From Flavobacteriales bacterium (GTDB lineage Bacteria > Bacteroidota > Bacteroidia > Flavobacteriales > BACL11): a DNA stretch of 21,878 bases. Below are positions 1 to 6,709 of this stretch, in pieces. The notes beneath the pieces were generated by a model. It did no database searches. It had not been told where the DNA came from and saw only the letters and a program-made list of their open reading frames with translations. The stretch's first letter is position 1. Each line of letters begins with the position of its first letter. The position numbers and the translations under genes were made by a program. The stretch is from positions 1 through 21,878 of the forward strand of contig PBVH01000031.1 in NCBI GenBank assembly GCA_002728175.1. Direction: 5' to 3'.

Positions 1-7
1 ATTAACA

Positions 8-577
8 ATGAAAAAATTATACATCATATTTTTCTCTCTTCTTATAATATTTTCGTCTTGTGAAAAAGAAGAAGAATCAACACTTGTTTCAACGAGTTAT
101 ACCTCTAATGGTTCTACAGTAATTGGCTGTAATATTGAATGTAATGAATGGGAAAGATGTACAAATATTAGTCAAGATTTCTTTGGTTTTGAATGGGCTT
201 GTAGGCCAAAGTTAGATTTATATTCAAGTCATGGATACTGGGGCGGAGAGTTAAACATAATAGATGAGTCGGGTAACACTTTTCTTTACGAGCTCGAAAA
301 TCTTAAATCAATAACTCAAGGATTGCAAAATATTAGTATTGACTTTCCAGAATATGGATCAACTTCTCATTTGATTTTAAATTTCTTTGATTCTAAAACT
401 TTAGAATTTACAATCAACGATATGGTTTATGACCCTCATGTTGAGTCAAATGTTAGGTATAATGGTACTGGTCAATTAATACATACAGGAGGAAGTGCAG
501 ATGCCGTCATAGAATTTAACTGTAATTACAATTTTGAAGGGAATAATTATTCTGTTTACTTTTCTGCAACTCGTTAA
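8..577 (+). CDS. Secreted lipoprotein of unknown function
   Basis: A 189-residue protein with a lipoprotein signal: a short basic start, a hydrophobic stretch and a lipobox ending FSSC, so Cys18 would be the lipidated residue, followed by an acidic EKEEE spacer. After the linker comes a cysteine group (C41, C45, C51, C65) and then a beta-rich C-terminal half without a motif I can name. Lipidation and export to the cell envelope are inferred from the signal. The ATG is preceded by ATTAACA, the same leader found before two other secreted-protein genes here (3286 and 8176), which supports this start. The window opens seven bases upstream, so its promoter is not visible. I do not recognise the family; the gene call is firm, the function unknown. 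Confidence 0.8.
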   Translation: MKKLYIIFFSLLIIFSSCEKEEESTLVSTSYTSNGSTVIGCNIECNEWERCTNISQDFFGFEWACRPKLDLYSSHGYWGGELNIIDESGNTFLYELENLKSITQGLQNISIDFPEYGSTSHLILNFFDSKTLEFTINDMVYDPHVESNVRYNGTGQLIHTGGSADAVIEFNCNYNFEGNNYSVYFSATR

Positions 578-579
578 AC

Positions 580-605
580 ACTTGCCTTATGAAAAGAGTG
601 CAAGT
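580..605 (+). terminator. Possible weak hairpin after lipoprotein gene
   Basis: Just after the stop, ACTTGC (580-585) pairs with GCAAGT (600-605); the inner CTT/AAG can extend the stem with a bulge. It is not followed by a clean T-run, so it is only a weak terminator candidate. Confidence 0.2.
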
Positions 606-669
606 ATGTTTGTCTCTAAGTTTATATGTGATGATAAGATAGATTATGGTTTTGTTGTAAAATAATTAT

Positions 670-677
670 TAAGTTTG
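670..677 (+). promoter_or_regulatory. Bacteroidota -7 box upstream of the 708 gene
   Basis: TAAGTTTG matches the Bacteroidota -7 consensus TAnnTTTG exactly. A TTTG at 651-654 could be the -33 element, though the 15-base gap is shorter than usual. It would give a leader of about 25 bases for the gene starting at 708. Confidence 0.4.
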
Positions 678-707
678 ACACTAATTTAAAACAACCCTGT
701 AAATAAA

Positions 708-1496
708 ATGATTAATGTTATTAAAGCAAATTTAAGTCCTATTTTCTATATTTTCCTATTTATATTGGTCACTGTTGTTACGTTATATTTCTCATTTACT
801 TTTTCATACTATTTACTTTTATTGAGTCTTCCATTATTGGCATTTACAATATATGCCTTAAATGGATTTATTGACACTTTAAAAAGCGATTATGAAAGAG
901 AAGTTGAAAAAAAAGAGAAAGAAATGTTTGAGAAATTATCGCAAGATGATGCTAAAGAATACATTAAAAACAATCCTAACAGTAAGATTGCATTAGATGA
1001 GCAAAGAAGAAGAGAAAAAGATGAAGAAGAAGAGTATATTTCTAAAAAGATATCCAGTGTCCACGAGCCTAAGCTCATTAAAACTATAAATGTTAAATCT
1101 ATCATTCTAAAAAACATTTTTAATGTATATGTGAAAACTGGTCTACCTGTTTTCTTTGATAGCAAAGACACTAAACATGATATTACTCAAAAAATAGAAG
1201 AAGTTAGATTTACTAATCAAGAAATAAGTTGTTTTGATTGGATGAATAATGAAGGTGTTCTACTTACTCTTGAAGAAATAAAGGAACAACTTAGACTAAG
1301 AGAGAATAGAGCTATTAATAAAACTTCAATAAGATTTAATATGTCTACTGAATCTTTAAATAGGCGTTGGTTTAAAATTTATAATAAATTTTGTTTTTAT
1401 GAAAGACCTTCCTCTCAAGGAATGATTAGACTTTCATCTGTGTTTACTGGTACACTTGATAACAAAATATATGAAAATGGTCAACTCAAGTCATAA
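708..1496 (+). CDS. Membrane protein with two N-terminal helices and a charged linker
   Basis: A 262-residue protein with two predicted transmembrane helices near residues 10-30 and 33-53. A highly charged Lys/Glu stretch, probably helical or coiled coil, spans about 57-115, and a C-terminal domain without a recognised motif follows. It ends with KIYENGQLKS, which looks like the first half of a MORN_2/YwqK-type repeat (the usual form goes on with GNY..GK), and the stop comes right there. Directly after the stop, in another frame, lies an orphan C-terminal tail. The gene may therefore have lost its true 3' end in a recombination; that is inference. A -7 box sits at 670-677. The family is unknown. 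Confidence 0.7.
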   Translation: MINVIKANLSPIFYIFLFILVTVVTLYFSFTFSYYLLLLSLPLLAFTIYALNGFIDTLKSDYEREVEKKEKEMFEKLSQDDAKEYIKNNPNSKIALDEQRRREKDEEEEYISKKISSVHEPKLIKTINVKSIILKNIFNVYVKTGLPVFFDSKDTKHDITQKIEEVRFTNQEISCFDWMNNEGVLLTLEEIKEQLRLRENRAINKTSIRFNMSTESLNRRWFKIYNKFCFYERPSSQGMIRLSSVFTGTLDNKIYENGQLKS

Positions 1497-1584
1497 TAAA
1501 GAAAAATCAAAACCTCAAAAGAACATTCCATTTATTGAGATATATGATGATGGAACAGTAGAGAAGAAAATAACAATAGATTAA
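1471..1584 (+). pseudogene. Orphan sorting-type C-terminal tail (gene remnant)
   Basis: This stretch is open in a different frame from the 708 gene and reads KSKPQKN followed by IPFIEIYDDGTVEKKITID and a stop. The last 19 residues match the C-terminal tails of the three secreted proteins at 8176-11890. Here no protein body is attached: similarity to the tail family begins about where the DxLGR part would be, close to 1495, at the stop of the previous gene. An ATG at 1471 overlaps that gene, but I do not think it is a real start. The simplest reading is the 3' remnant of a lost secreted-protein gene; a frameshift joining it to the 708 gene is the alternative. Confidence 0.6.
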
Positions 1585-1596
1585 AAATAAACTAAG

Positions 1597-2403
1597 ATGA
1601 AAAAACTACTACTTATATTATTTTGTTTACCTATGATTGGGTTTGGGCAAACCTCTTTTAAAGAAGGGTGGAAAGAAGGATATAAAAAAGGTTATTGTGG
1701 AAATAAAGTTGGATGTGTTCCGCCAATTCCACCAATTCCACCAAGTGGGATTATTAATCATACAAACCAATCAGATTATCAATTTGGATATAATCAGGGC
1801 TTATTAGAAGGAAGTAAATCTAGTAAAGGAAATAGTAATGATTTACTAAATAATTACACAAAGATAAAACAACAGGAAATACGTCATTCTCAAGAACTTG
1901 AAAAAAAATATCAGAACGAAATAGAAAGAAACGAAGCGATAATGCAAGAAAATATTAGGCAAATTGCCGAAGCTCAAGCTCAACAAAGAGAAAGAGAAAG
2001 AATTAGAAGAGAAAAAGAAAAAATACGTATTTCTAAAATACCTCTTCTTTCTGAAATAATTGAAGTTGAGGTGGAATGCAGTGAAGATTTGTCATACTTT
2101 TCGCATTTGGTAATTAAAACATCAGGATGGAAGCCTCAAGCTAATGCAAAAAAAATTGTAAATTTATTAATCAATTCTAACTATGAATTAATTTCTGAGC
2201 AAAAGGTCAAAAAAATAAAAAAATATAAGGCTAAAAAACATTCAAAAAAAGAGGATTACCTATACTTAAATTTTATTAGAAATAATATTGATGAAAAAAA
2301 TCGAGAAACAACAGTGATCATTAAAGATTTCGAAAATGAAATACTTTATAAAGCATATTTTAGAAACATATCCTATATGAAAATGCTTGAACTATTACTT
2401 TAG
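1597..2403 (+). CDS. Secreted coiled-coil protein with glycine-spaced N-terminal motif
   Basis: A 268-residue protein. The signal peptide MKKLLLILFCLPMIGFGQ is nearly identical to that of the 3286 gene, also at DNA level. The mature N-terminus has a four-residue periodic pattern (F-KEGW-KEGY-KKGYC), a short polyproline run (PPIPPIPP) and a second related segment, FGYNQGLLEGSKSSK. A Gln/Glu/Arg-rich stretch of about residues 85-145 is very likely coiled coil, and the C-terminal 120 residues are Lys-rich with mixed secondary structure. The start follows the orphan tail by 12 bases and has no clear promoter of its own. Export is inferred from the signal peptide. I have met the GW.EGY.KGYC pattern in other marine Bacteroidota proteins but cannot assign a function. 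Confidence 0.75.
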   Translation: MKKLLLILFCLPMIGFGQTSFKEGWKEGYKKGYCGNKVGCVPPIPPIPPSGIINHTNQSDYQFGYNQGLLEGSKSSKGNSNDLLNNYTKIKQQEIRHSQELEKKYQNEIERNEAIMQENIRQIAEAQAQQRERERIRREKEKIRISKIPLLSEIIEVEVECSEDLSYFSHLVIKTSGWKPQANAKKIVNLLINSNYELISEQKVKKIKKYKAKKHSKKEDYLYLNFIRNNIDEKNRETTVIIKDFENEILYKAYFRNISYMKMLELLL

Positions 2404-2427
2404 TATGTTTAGTTTTAATAAATTTTT

Positions 2428-2448
2428 AAGAAAATAACAATAGATTAA
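2428..2448 (+). repeat. Second, minimal copy of the tail end (KKITID-stop)
   Basis: All 21 bases equal 1564-1584, which encode the last residues KKITID and the stop of the orphan tail; the core is AAAATAACAATAGATTAA. The following bases TTAAAAATAAA also recur, five bases further on. No reading frame continues into this copy from upstream, so it is a scar rather than coding sequence. Confidence 0.6.
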
Positions 2449-2467
2449 TAATTAAAAATAAATAATT

Positions 2468-2869
2468 ATGTTTAATTTATTGAGTAAAAAATTAAATAGA
2501 AAAAAATTTTTTATTTACAATATACTTTTATTTTGTCCAATAATTCTTGGTGTTATTATAGAAATTATTTTTGGGCCAGGTGCTATGATGGGAATTTTTG
2601 TTATTAACTTTCTAAGGGAAGTTATTAATCAATATGCAGGTTTAGGAGCAGCAGGTATTATGCTTTTTGGTTTATTTGCTTCACCATTTTCGATTTCTAG
2701 TTTGCTGGTTATAATATGTCTTTTTATTTATTGCTCACTTCTTATTCAAAGGATTAATGATATTGGAATTAATCCTGCATATATTTTATTGATTTTTATT
2801 CCATTTTTGAGTCCTCTTTTTTATATTTTTTTACTTACAAAAAAATATTTTATAAATTTGAGTAAATAA
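2468..2869 (+). CDS. DUF805 family inner-membrane protein
   Basis: A 133-residue hydrophobic protein with about four membrane segments. The fit to DUF805 (the YhaH type of E. coli) rests on the N-terminal LSKKLNRKKFF, which resembles the R.(N/S)R..FW start of the family, and on QRINDIGINPAYILLIFIPF near residues 93-112, matching the family's RLHDIG.s.W..Ll..iP signature, followed by a last helix. The family is widespread and its molecular role is not established. The protein has a long glycine-rich insert in the middle (GPGAMMG, GLGAAGIM). The gene lies between two secreted-protein genes, 10 bases before a frameshifted membrane gene with which it may once have formed a unit. Confidence 0.7.
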   Translation: MFNLLSKKLNRKKFFIYNILLFCPIILGVIIEIIFGPGAMMGIFVINFLREVINQYAGLGAAGIMLFGLFASPFSISSLLVIICLFIYCSLLIQRINDIGINPAYILLIFIPFLSPLFYIFLLTKKYFINLSK

Positions 2870-2879
2870 ATTTAAAAAA

Positions 2880-3169
2880 ATGGAACAATTTCTTTACATA
2901 TTAGTTTTTGGTGTACTAATACCTCTTTTATATGTCAGGTTGACAAAGTCAGATAGTATAAATTATTATTTAATTTTGTACTAGCAGTTTTAGGCTTTAT
3001 TAATCAAGGGATAGGTGGAGGAGGTTTTTCTTTAATTGCAGTGATTATTAGCCTTACTTCTTTTTTAAAAAAGAGTTGGTCAATAAGTAAAACCTTAGAG
3101 AAAACCTTAAAAGTTATAATTGTAATGACTTTGATAGTCATAATTGGTCAACTTGTAGGTTTAGACTAA
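2880..3169 (+). pseudogene. Small membrane protein gene split by a frameshift
   Basis: An ATG at 2880 opens a frame for 34 codons (MEQFLYILVFGVLIPLLYVR and on) and stops at 2982-2984. A second frame, open from about 2957, continues with residues of the same character (VLAVLGFINQGIGGGGFSLI, then ISLTSFLKK and a final hydrophobic helix IIVMTLIVIIGQLVG) to a stop at 3167-3169. Joined at the low-complexity stretch near 2957-2981 they give a protein of about 97 residues with three likely membrane helices and no internal stop. A one-base deletion or two-base insertion explains it; a sequencing or assembly error cannot be excluded. The ATG is 10 bases after the DUF805 stop. The family is not recognised. 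Confidence 0.55.
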
Positions 3170-3277
3170 ACAAACAAATCAATCTCTCTTTTATATTTTT
3201 TTACTCCCAAAAAAAATGACTTAACTAATTAATGAAAATAAGATATTTATATAAATTTAATAATTCTCAAAAAATTT

Positions 3278-3297
3278 GATTAACAATGAAAAAACTA
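3278..3297 (+). repeat. Conserved gene-start sequence, copy 2
   Basis: GATTAACAATGAAAAAACTA spans the last bases before the ATG and the first codons of the MORN/protease gene. The same 20 bases lie at 8168-8187, and a variant opens the window at 1-16. GATTAA is also the end of the tail coding sequence (Asp-stop). Confidence 0.6.
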
Positions 3298-4158
3298 CTA
3301 CTTGTTTTACTTTGCTTGCCTATGATTGGGTTTGGGCAATGTGTCTCAGGAGATTGTAAAAATGGATACGGAACTTATATCTGGGCTTCAGGAGATAAAT
3401 ACGAAGGACAGTGGAAGGACTATAAGAAAGATGGCCAAGGAACTTATACTTCGGCTTCAGGAGCTAAATACAAAGGACAGTGGAAGGATGATAAGTCTCA
3501 CGGCCAAGGAACTTACACTTCGTCTTCAGGAGATAAATACGAAGGACAGTGGAAGGATGATAATAAATCTGGCCAAGGAACTTATACTTGGGCTTCAGGA
3601 GATAAATACGAAGGACAGTGGAAGGATGATAAGTTTCACGGCCAAGGAACTTATACTGATCCTAATGGTTTGATATGGTCGGGGGAATATGAAATGGATG
3701 AACAAAAAGAAGGGTACTATAACATTGATAATATTTATAATATAGATGATATTATTGGAAGTAAGACAAACTGTGTAATTGAGTTAACAATGATGGAAAA
3801 AATGATGTATATAAATTTAGGTTTTGGTAAAAATTCTATCATAAAACAAGATTTTTTATTTGATACAGGAGCAACTAGAATTTGTATTAGTAAAGCTTTT
3901 GCTAGTAAGCTAGAAAAAAATGGAGTTAATATTGAAATTCTTAATATTAAAAATGGCACAGCTGTAATAGCAACAAATGAACTTGTTGCAGTAAAATATG
4001 CTAAAATAGATAACTTGACAATTGGGGATTACACTCTAAATAATGTTATTATTACAATTTGCGAACAAGATTGCTCCCTTCTGTTTGGTATAGATACTTT
4101 GAATAAATTTTCTGATTTTACCGTCTCAAAGAAGGGTAAATTACATCTCTATAGATAA
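3286..4158 (+). CDS. Secreted MORN-repeat protein with retropepsin-like aspartic protease domain
   Basis: A 290-residue protein. Signal peptide to about residue 18 (MIGFGQ). Residues 27-135 carry five MORN repeats of 23 residues, of the form GQGTYT.ASGDKYEGQWKDD, with a sixth degenerate unit at WSGEYEMDE. Residues 163-290 look like a clan AA (retropepsin-type) aspartic protease: a strand, the active-site motif FDTGA at 192-196, and LLFGIDTLNKF at 265-275, which corresponds to the second conserved strand and loop of the fold. Such single-domain proteases act as dimers; here this is inference. MORN repeats usually bind lipid or mediate protein contacts. The substrate is unknown. The next gene, 16 bases downstream, is also a secreted likely enzyme. 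Confidence 0.8.
   Translation: MKKLLLVLLCLPMIGFGQCVSGDCKNGYGTYIWASGDKYEGQWKDYKKDGQGTYTSASGAKYKGQWKDDKSHGQGTYTSSSGDKYEGQWKDDNKSGQGTYTWASGDKYEGQWKDDKFHGQGTYTDPNGLIWSGEYEMDEQKEGYYNIDNIYNIDDIIGSKTNCVIELTMMEKMMYINLGFGKNSIIKQDFLFDTGATRICISKAFASKLEKNGVNIEILNIKNGTAVIATNELVAVKYAKIDNLTIGDYTLNNVIITICEQDCSLLFGIDTLNKFSDFTVSKKGKLHLYR
3370..3668 (+). repeat. Tandem 69-bp MORN-coding repeats
   Basis: The GGAACTTA start of each unit recurs at 3370, 3439, 3508, 3577 and 3646, an exact 69-base period. The units are near identical in DNA, not only in protein, so copy number probably changes by slippage or recombination. Confidence 0.85.
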
Positions 4159-4174
4159 ATACTGTTACATAAAT

Positions 4175-5572
4175 ATGAAAAAACTACTACTTATACTACT
4201 TGCTCTCCCTTTTATTTTGTTAAGTCAAAACAACTCATCAGAGTATAAGTATTTAGATAATAAAATTAAATCTATTCAAATCAAAAATATTCAAAGTATT
4301 GAGGAATTATATTCTAAAATAATTAAGACTAACTATACAGATGAGGAGAAGGTATATGTTATTGGAAAATTTATAGTTGAAAATATTAAATATGGAAAAA
4401 GAGCAAGAAATCCTATAAATTGTGTCAACACGAAAGAAGGTGTTTGCCAAGATTATTCAGAGCTATTTAAAGCACTTTGTGATATAGCTCAAATTGAGTG
4501 TCATATTGTTACAGGAAGTGGTAAAAACAGCTCTACAGATATAGGTTTCTATAATTCAAATCACGCATGGAATATTATTAAAATTAACGGAGAATACAAG
4601 ATATATGATTTAACTTGGGCTGCTGGCTATATCTCGCAAGGTGTTTTTGAAAAAAGATTTAACCCATTTTATTTTAATTCATCTCCTGAGAGGTTTATAT
4701 TAAATCATTTTCCAGACGATTCTAAATGGCAATTACTTGATAATCCAATGTCTATGAAGGATTTTATCAGCCTACCATACTTTGATTCTGATTTTCTAAA
4801 TTCAGATATCACAAACTTCTCATTAAAAGAAGGTGTGGTTAAATCTAACAAATTAAAAATAACTTTTGAATCTAAAGAAAACTTTACTAGTGCTACTTTA
4901 TTTAGATGGGATTTACACAGTTATGGAGAAGCAAGCGGAAAAAAAATAAAATTAACTAAAAATAGGAATAAATATACCATAGAAGTAAATGATGAGATTA
5001 ATGGAGTATTTAGATGTAGTATATCTTTATGGAAAGAAGATAATGAAAGTGTTAGTTTTTATTTTAAACAAGTAACTCCAAATTTTAGTATTCCAAAGCC
5101 AAAAGAATGGGATTTAAATGACCCTTATTCATTAATATCTCCATATTTCTATGTTTTTCATCAATTAGATAATGATTTATTTCGTAGATTAAATAAAAGA
5201 AATTCAATACCAAAAATAAATAATATTACTAACGCAAAAGCATTAAATAAAGGTCTTAAAGATTGGTATGGAGATTATAGAAACTACTATGTGAACGATA
5301 GAGATGGAAACATATATTTTCCAGTAAATAATTTTAAGATTGTTTTGAGAAGAAGTACAGATGGATATGTATTTAAAGAAATAAAGAAAGATATTTTAAA
5401 GAAAGGCTCTGTAGGATTTAGAGTTAAAGAGGTTGAGAAGTTTTTTGGAATTAAACAAGACGGATATTTTGATGAAGAATTAGTCAATTTAGTTAAAGCC
5501 TTTCAAAAGAAAAATAATTTAAAACCTGATGGAATTATTGGTGACAACACGCTTAAACATATGGAAAAGTAA
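4175..5572 (+). CDS. Secreted transglutaminase-like protein with C-terminal peptidoglycan-binding domain
   Basis: A 465-residue protein with a signal peptide (LPFILLSQ, cleavage near 18). Residues 40-160 form a transglutaminase-like (papain-fold) domain with a complete triad: Cys91 in GVCQDYSELFKAL, His130 in NHAWNII and Asp145 in YDLTW. The arrangement resembles kyphoscoliosis-peptidase-type domains. A beta-rich middle (about 210-310) follows, then an unassigned segment. The last 60 residues match PG_binding_1: LKKGSVGFRVKEVEKFFGI, then DGYFD, then VKAFQKKNNLKPDGIIG. It probably acts on, or is held at, peptidoglycan or envelope proteins; whether it is a protease or a cross-linking enzyme cannot be said. 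Its stop lies over the end of the opposing small gene 5553-5726. Confidence 0.82.
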   Translation: MKKLLLILLALPFILLSQNNSSEYKYLDNKIKSIQIKNIQSIEELYSKIIKTNYTDEEKVYVIGKFIVENIKYGKRARNPINCVNTKEGVCQDYSELFKALCDIAQIECHIVTGSGKNSSTDIGFYNSNHAWNIIKINGEYKIYDLTWAAGYISQGVFEKRFNPFYFNSSPERFILNHFPDDSKWQLLDNPMSMKDFISLPYFDSDFLNSDITNFSLKEGVVKSNKLKITFESKENFTSATLFRWDLHSYGEASGKKIKLTKNRNKYTIEVNDEINGVFRCSISLWKEDNESVSFYFKQVTPNFSIPKPKEWDLNDPYSLISPYFYVFHQLDNDLFRRLNKRNSIPKINNITNAKALNKGLKDWYGDYRNYYVNDRDGNIYFPVNNFKIVLRRSTDGYVFKEIKKDILKKGSVGFRVKEVEKFFGIKQDGYFDEELVNLVKAFQKKNNLKPDGIIGDNTLKHMEK

Positions 5573-5726
5573 TATTTATATCCCAATCACAACTATAACA
5601 CTCATAATCATCTAAAACAACACCAACAACCTGATGCCAAAATTTATATGCTATAGTCATAAATACAGTGAGCAAAAACCATCCTGCCAATACCTTTTTA
5701 ATAACACCATTGATTCTATTAATCAT
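5553..5726 (-). CDS. Small membrane protein, overlapping start
   Basis: A 57-residue frame whose ATG overlaps the end of the preceding gene (ATGATTAA), a typical sign of translational coupling. It has a basic start (MINRINGVIKK), one likely transmembrane helix (VLAGWFLLTVFMTIAYKFW) and a C-terminal part with two cysteines spaced CYSC. Its 3' end overlaps the 3' end of the convergent gene ending at 5572 by 20 bases. No homologue is recognised. The position and overlap are the best evidence that it is real. Confidence 0.45.
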   Translation of the reverse strand: MINRINGVIKKVLAGWFLLTVFMTIAYKFWHQVVGVVLDDYECYSCDWDINITFPYV

Positions 5727-6144
5727 TTTTTAAATATTTACCATTCCAGTTAATACCATAGCCTCCATACCAACCTACACAATCCATACTTGCAAGTTTA
5801 ATGTAATTTTGTTTAAGCATAAAGAATATCTTGCACGGCTCTTCACCATAATAAAAGTCTTCACCATCAAACAGCCTCCCAGCGTCATTAAACAATCCTA
5901 GTTCTTCTTCTCTGTAAAAAATGTATCCTTCTCCTTTTATTTCTCCTGTAAAAATAGTTGAATCGTTAATAAAATTATCATATGTTTTTTCCCAACCTTC
6001 TAATTCAAATTCATAGCTATTACTATCCAAATGATTTATTTTAAGAATGTACTTGTATCTATTACCTTCCTTTATCCAAATGCCATTAATGTTATCTTGA
6101 GACAAAGACAGAAATGGAATTAATGATAATATTATTATTTTCAT
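5719..6144 (-). CDS. Secreted protein of unknown function
   Basis: A 141-residue protein with a signal peptide (LIPFLSLSQ, cleavage near 16), starting NINGIWIKEGNRYKYILKI. This looks like the first strands of a small beta-barrel or lipocalin-like fold, with a GxW near the mature N-terminus; the fold assignment is only a suggestion. It ends GINWNGKYLKND, and the GKY could be a closing strand. The start overlaps the stop of the sigma-like gene by four bases (ATGA), and the stop overlaps the start of the small membrane gene, so it is an inner member of a four-gene operon. No family recognised. Confidence 0.7.
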   Translation of the reverse strand: MKIIILSLIPFLSLSQDNINGIWIKEGNRYKYILKINHLDSNSYEFELEGWEKTYDNFINDSTIFTGEIKGEGYIFYREEELGLFNDAGRLFDGEDFYYGEEPCKIFFMLKQNYIKLASMDCVGWYGGYGINWNGKYLKND

Positions 6145-6707
6145 GTTTTATGTTTTCTGTTCACTAAACATGTACCACAAATCCTCTTACGAATACTCTT
6201 ATATGGTTGTTTGAATGACGAGTTTTCAGCTATAGCCTCTTTGACATTTTTGATAATATATGGTCTAGCAAATTGCATAAAAGTACTTTTACTATCGTAT
6301 TTTTTTGCAGCCTCAATTAATGCATAATTACCCACATTTATTAATTCAGGGTGCAAATGAGAATTAATCTCATTAATAATTAACACAACCTTTCCCAAAT
6401 TTGCTTTTGTCAATTTTTCAAGCGCATCTTCTTTCGCACCTTCCTTGCCATTTTGAATATCATATGCTAATTTTTTTTCTTCTGCAAATGATAGGGGGGA
6501 GAAGTATTTTATTTCTGATAGATATTTTTCTATATCTGATTTTATATCATTTTCATGATAATATCTAAATATATCTTTATATTCTAACATAGAGTTATTC
6601 AACTGTTCTAAATGTATATTATAGTTATCTTTAGTTAGATATTTATCATCCGAATAGTTAAGAGCTATAAATACGATAAATATTATTGCCAATAAAATTA
6701 TTTCCAT
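6141..6707 (-). CDS. Membrane-anchored sigma-70 region 1.2/2-like protein
   Basis: A 188-residue protein. Residues 2-17 are a hydrophobic helix (LLAIIFIVFIALNY). From about residue 57 it resembles a primary sigma factor: DIEKYLSEI and FAEEKKLAYDIQNG match region 1.2, EDALEKLTKANLGKVVLIIN matches the start of region 2, and NVGNYALIEAAKKYDSKSTF matches the GNLGLIKAAKRFD segment. The part corresponding to regions 2.3-2.4 (FARPYIIKNVKEAIAENS) keeps the helix pattern but lacks the paired Trp of the -10 melting motif. Regions 3 and 4 are absent, and the end carries a CGTC pair and basic residues. It may bind core RNA polymerase, act as a decoy or membrane tether, or be decayed; this is inference. 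It starts 2 bases after the previous stop and overlaps the next gene by 4. Confidence 0.65.
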   Translation of the reverse strand: MEIILLAIIFIVFIALNYSDDKYLTKDNYNIHLEQLNNSMLEYKDIFRYYHENDIKSDIEKYLSEIKYFSPLSFAEEKKLAYDIQNGKEGAKEDALEKLTKANLGKVVLIINEINSHLHPELINVGNYALIEAAKKYDSKSTFMQFARPYIIKNVKEAIAENSSFKQPYKSIRKRICGTCLVNRKHKT

Positions 6708-6709
6708 AG

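Noticed and set aside
890..1171. 93-codon frame on the - strand
   Set aside because: Lies wholly inside the 708 gene in antisense; its Ser/Phe-rich product only mirrors the Lys/Glu-rich coding strand.
3326..3673. 115-codon frame over the MORN repeats
   Set aside because: An alternative frame kept open by the 69-base repeats, since 69 is a multiple of three; it has no signal or domain of its own.
3735..3959. 74-codon hydrophobic frame on the - strand
   Set aside because: Antisense to the aspartic protease domain; no leader or neighbour supports it.
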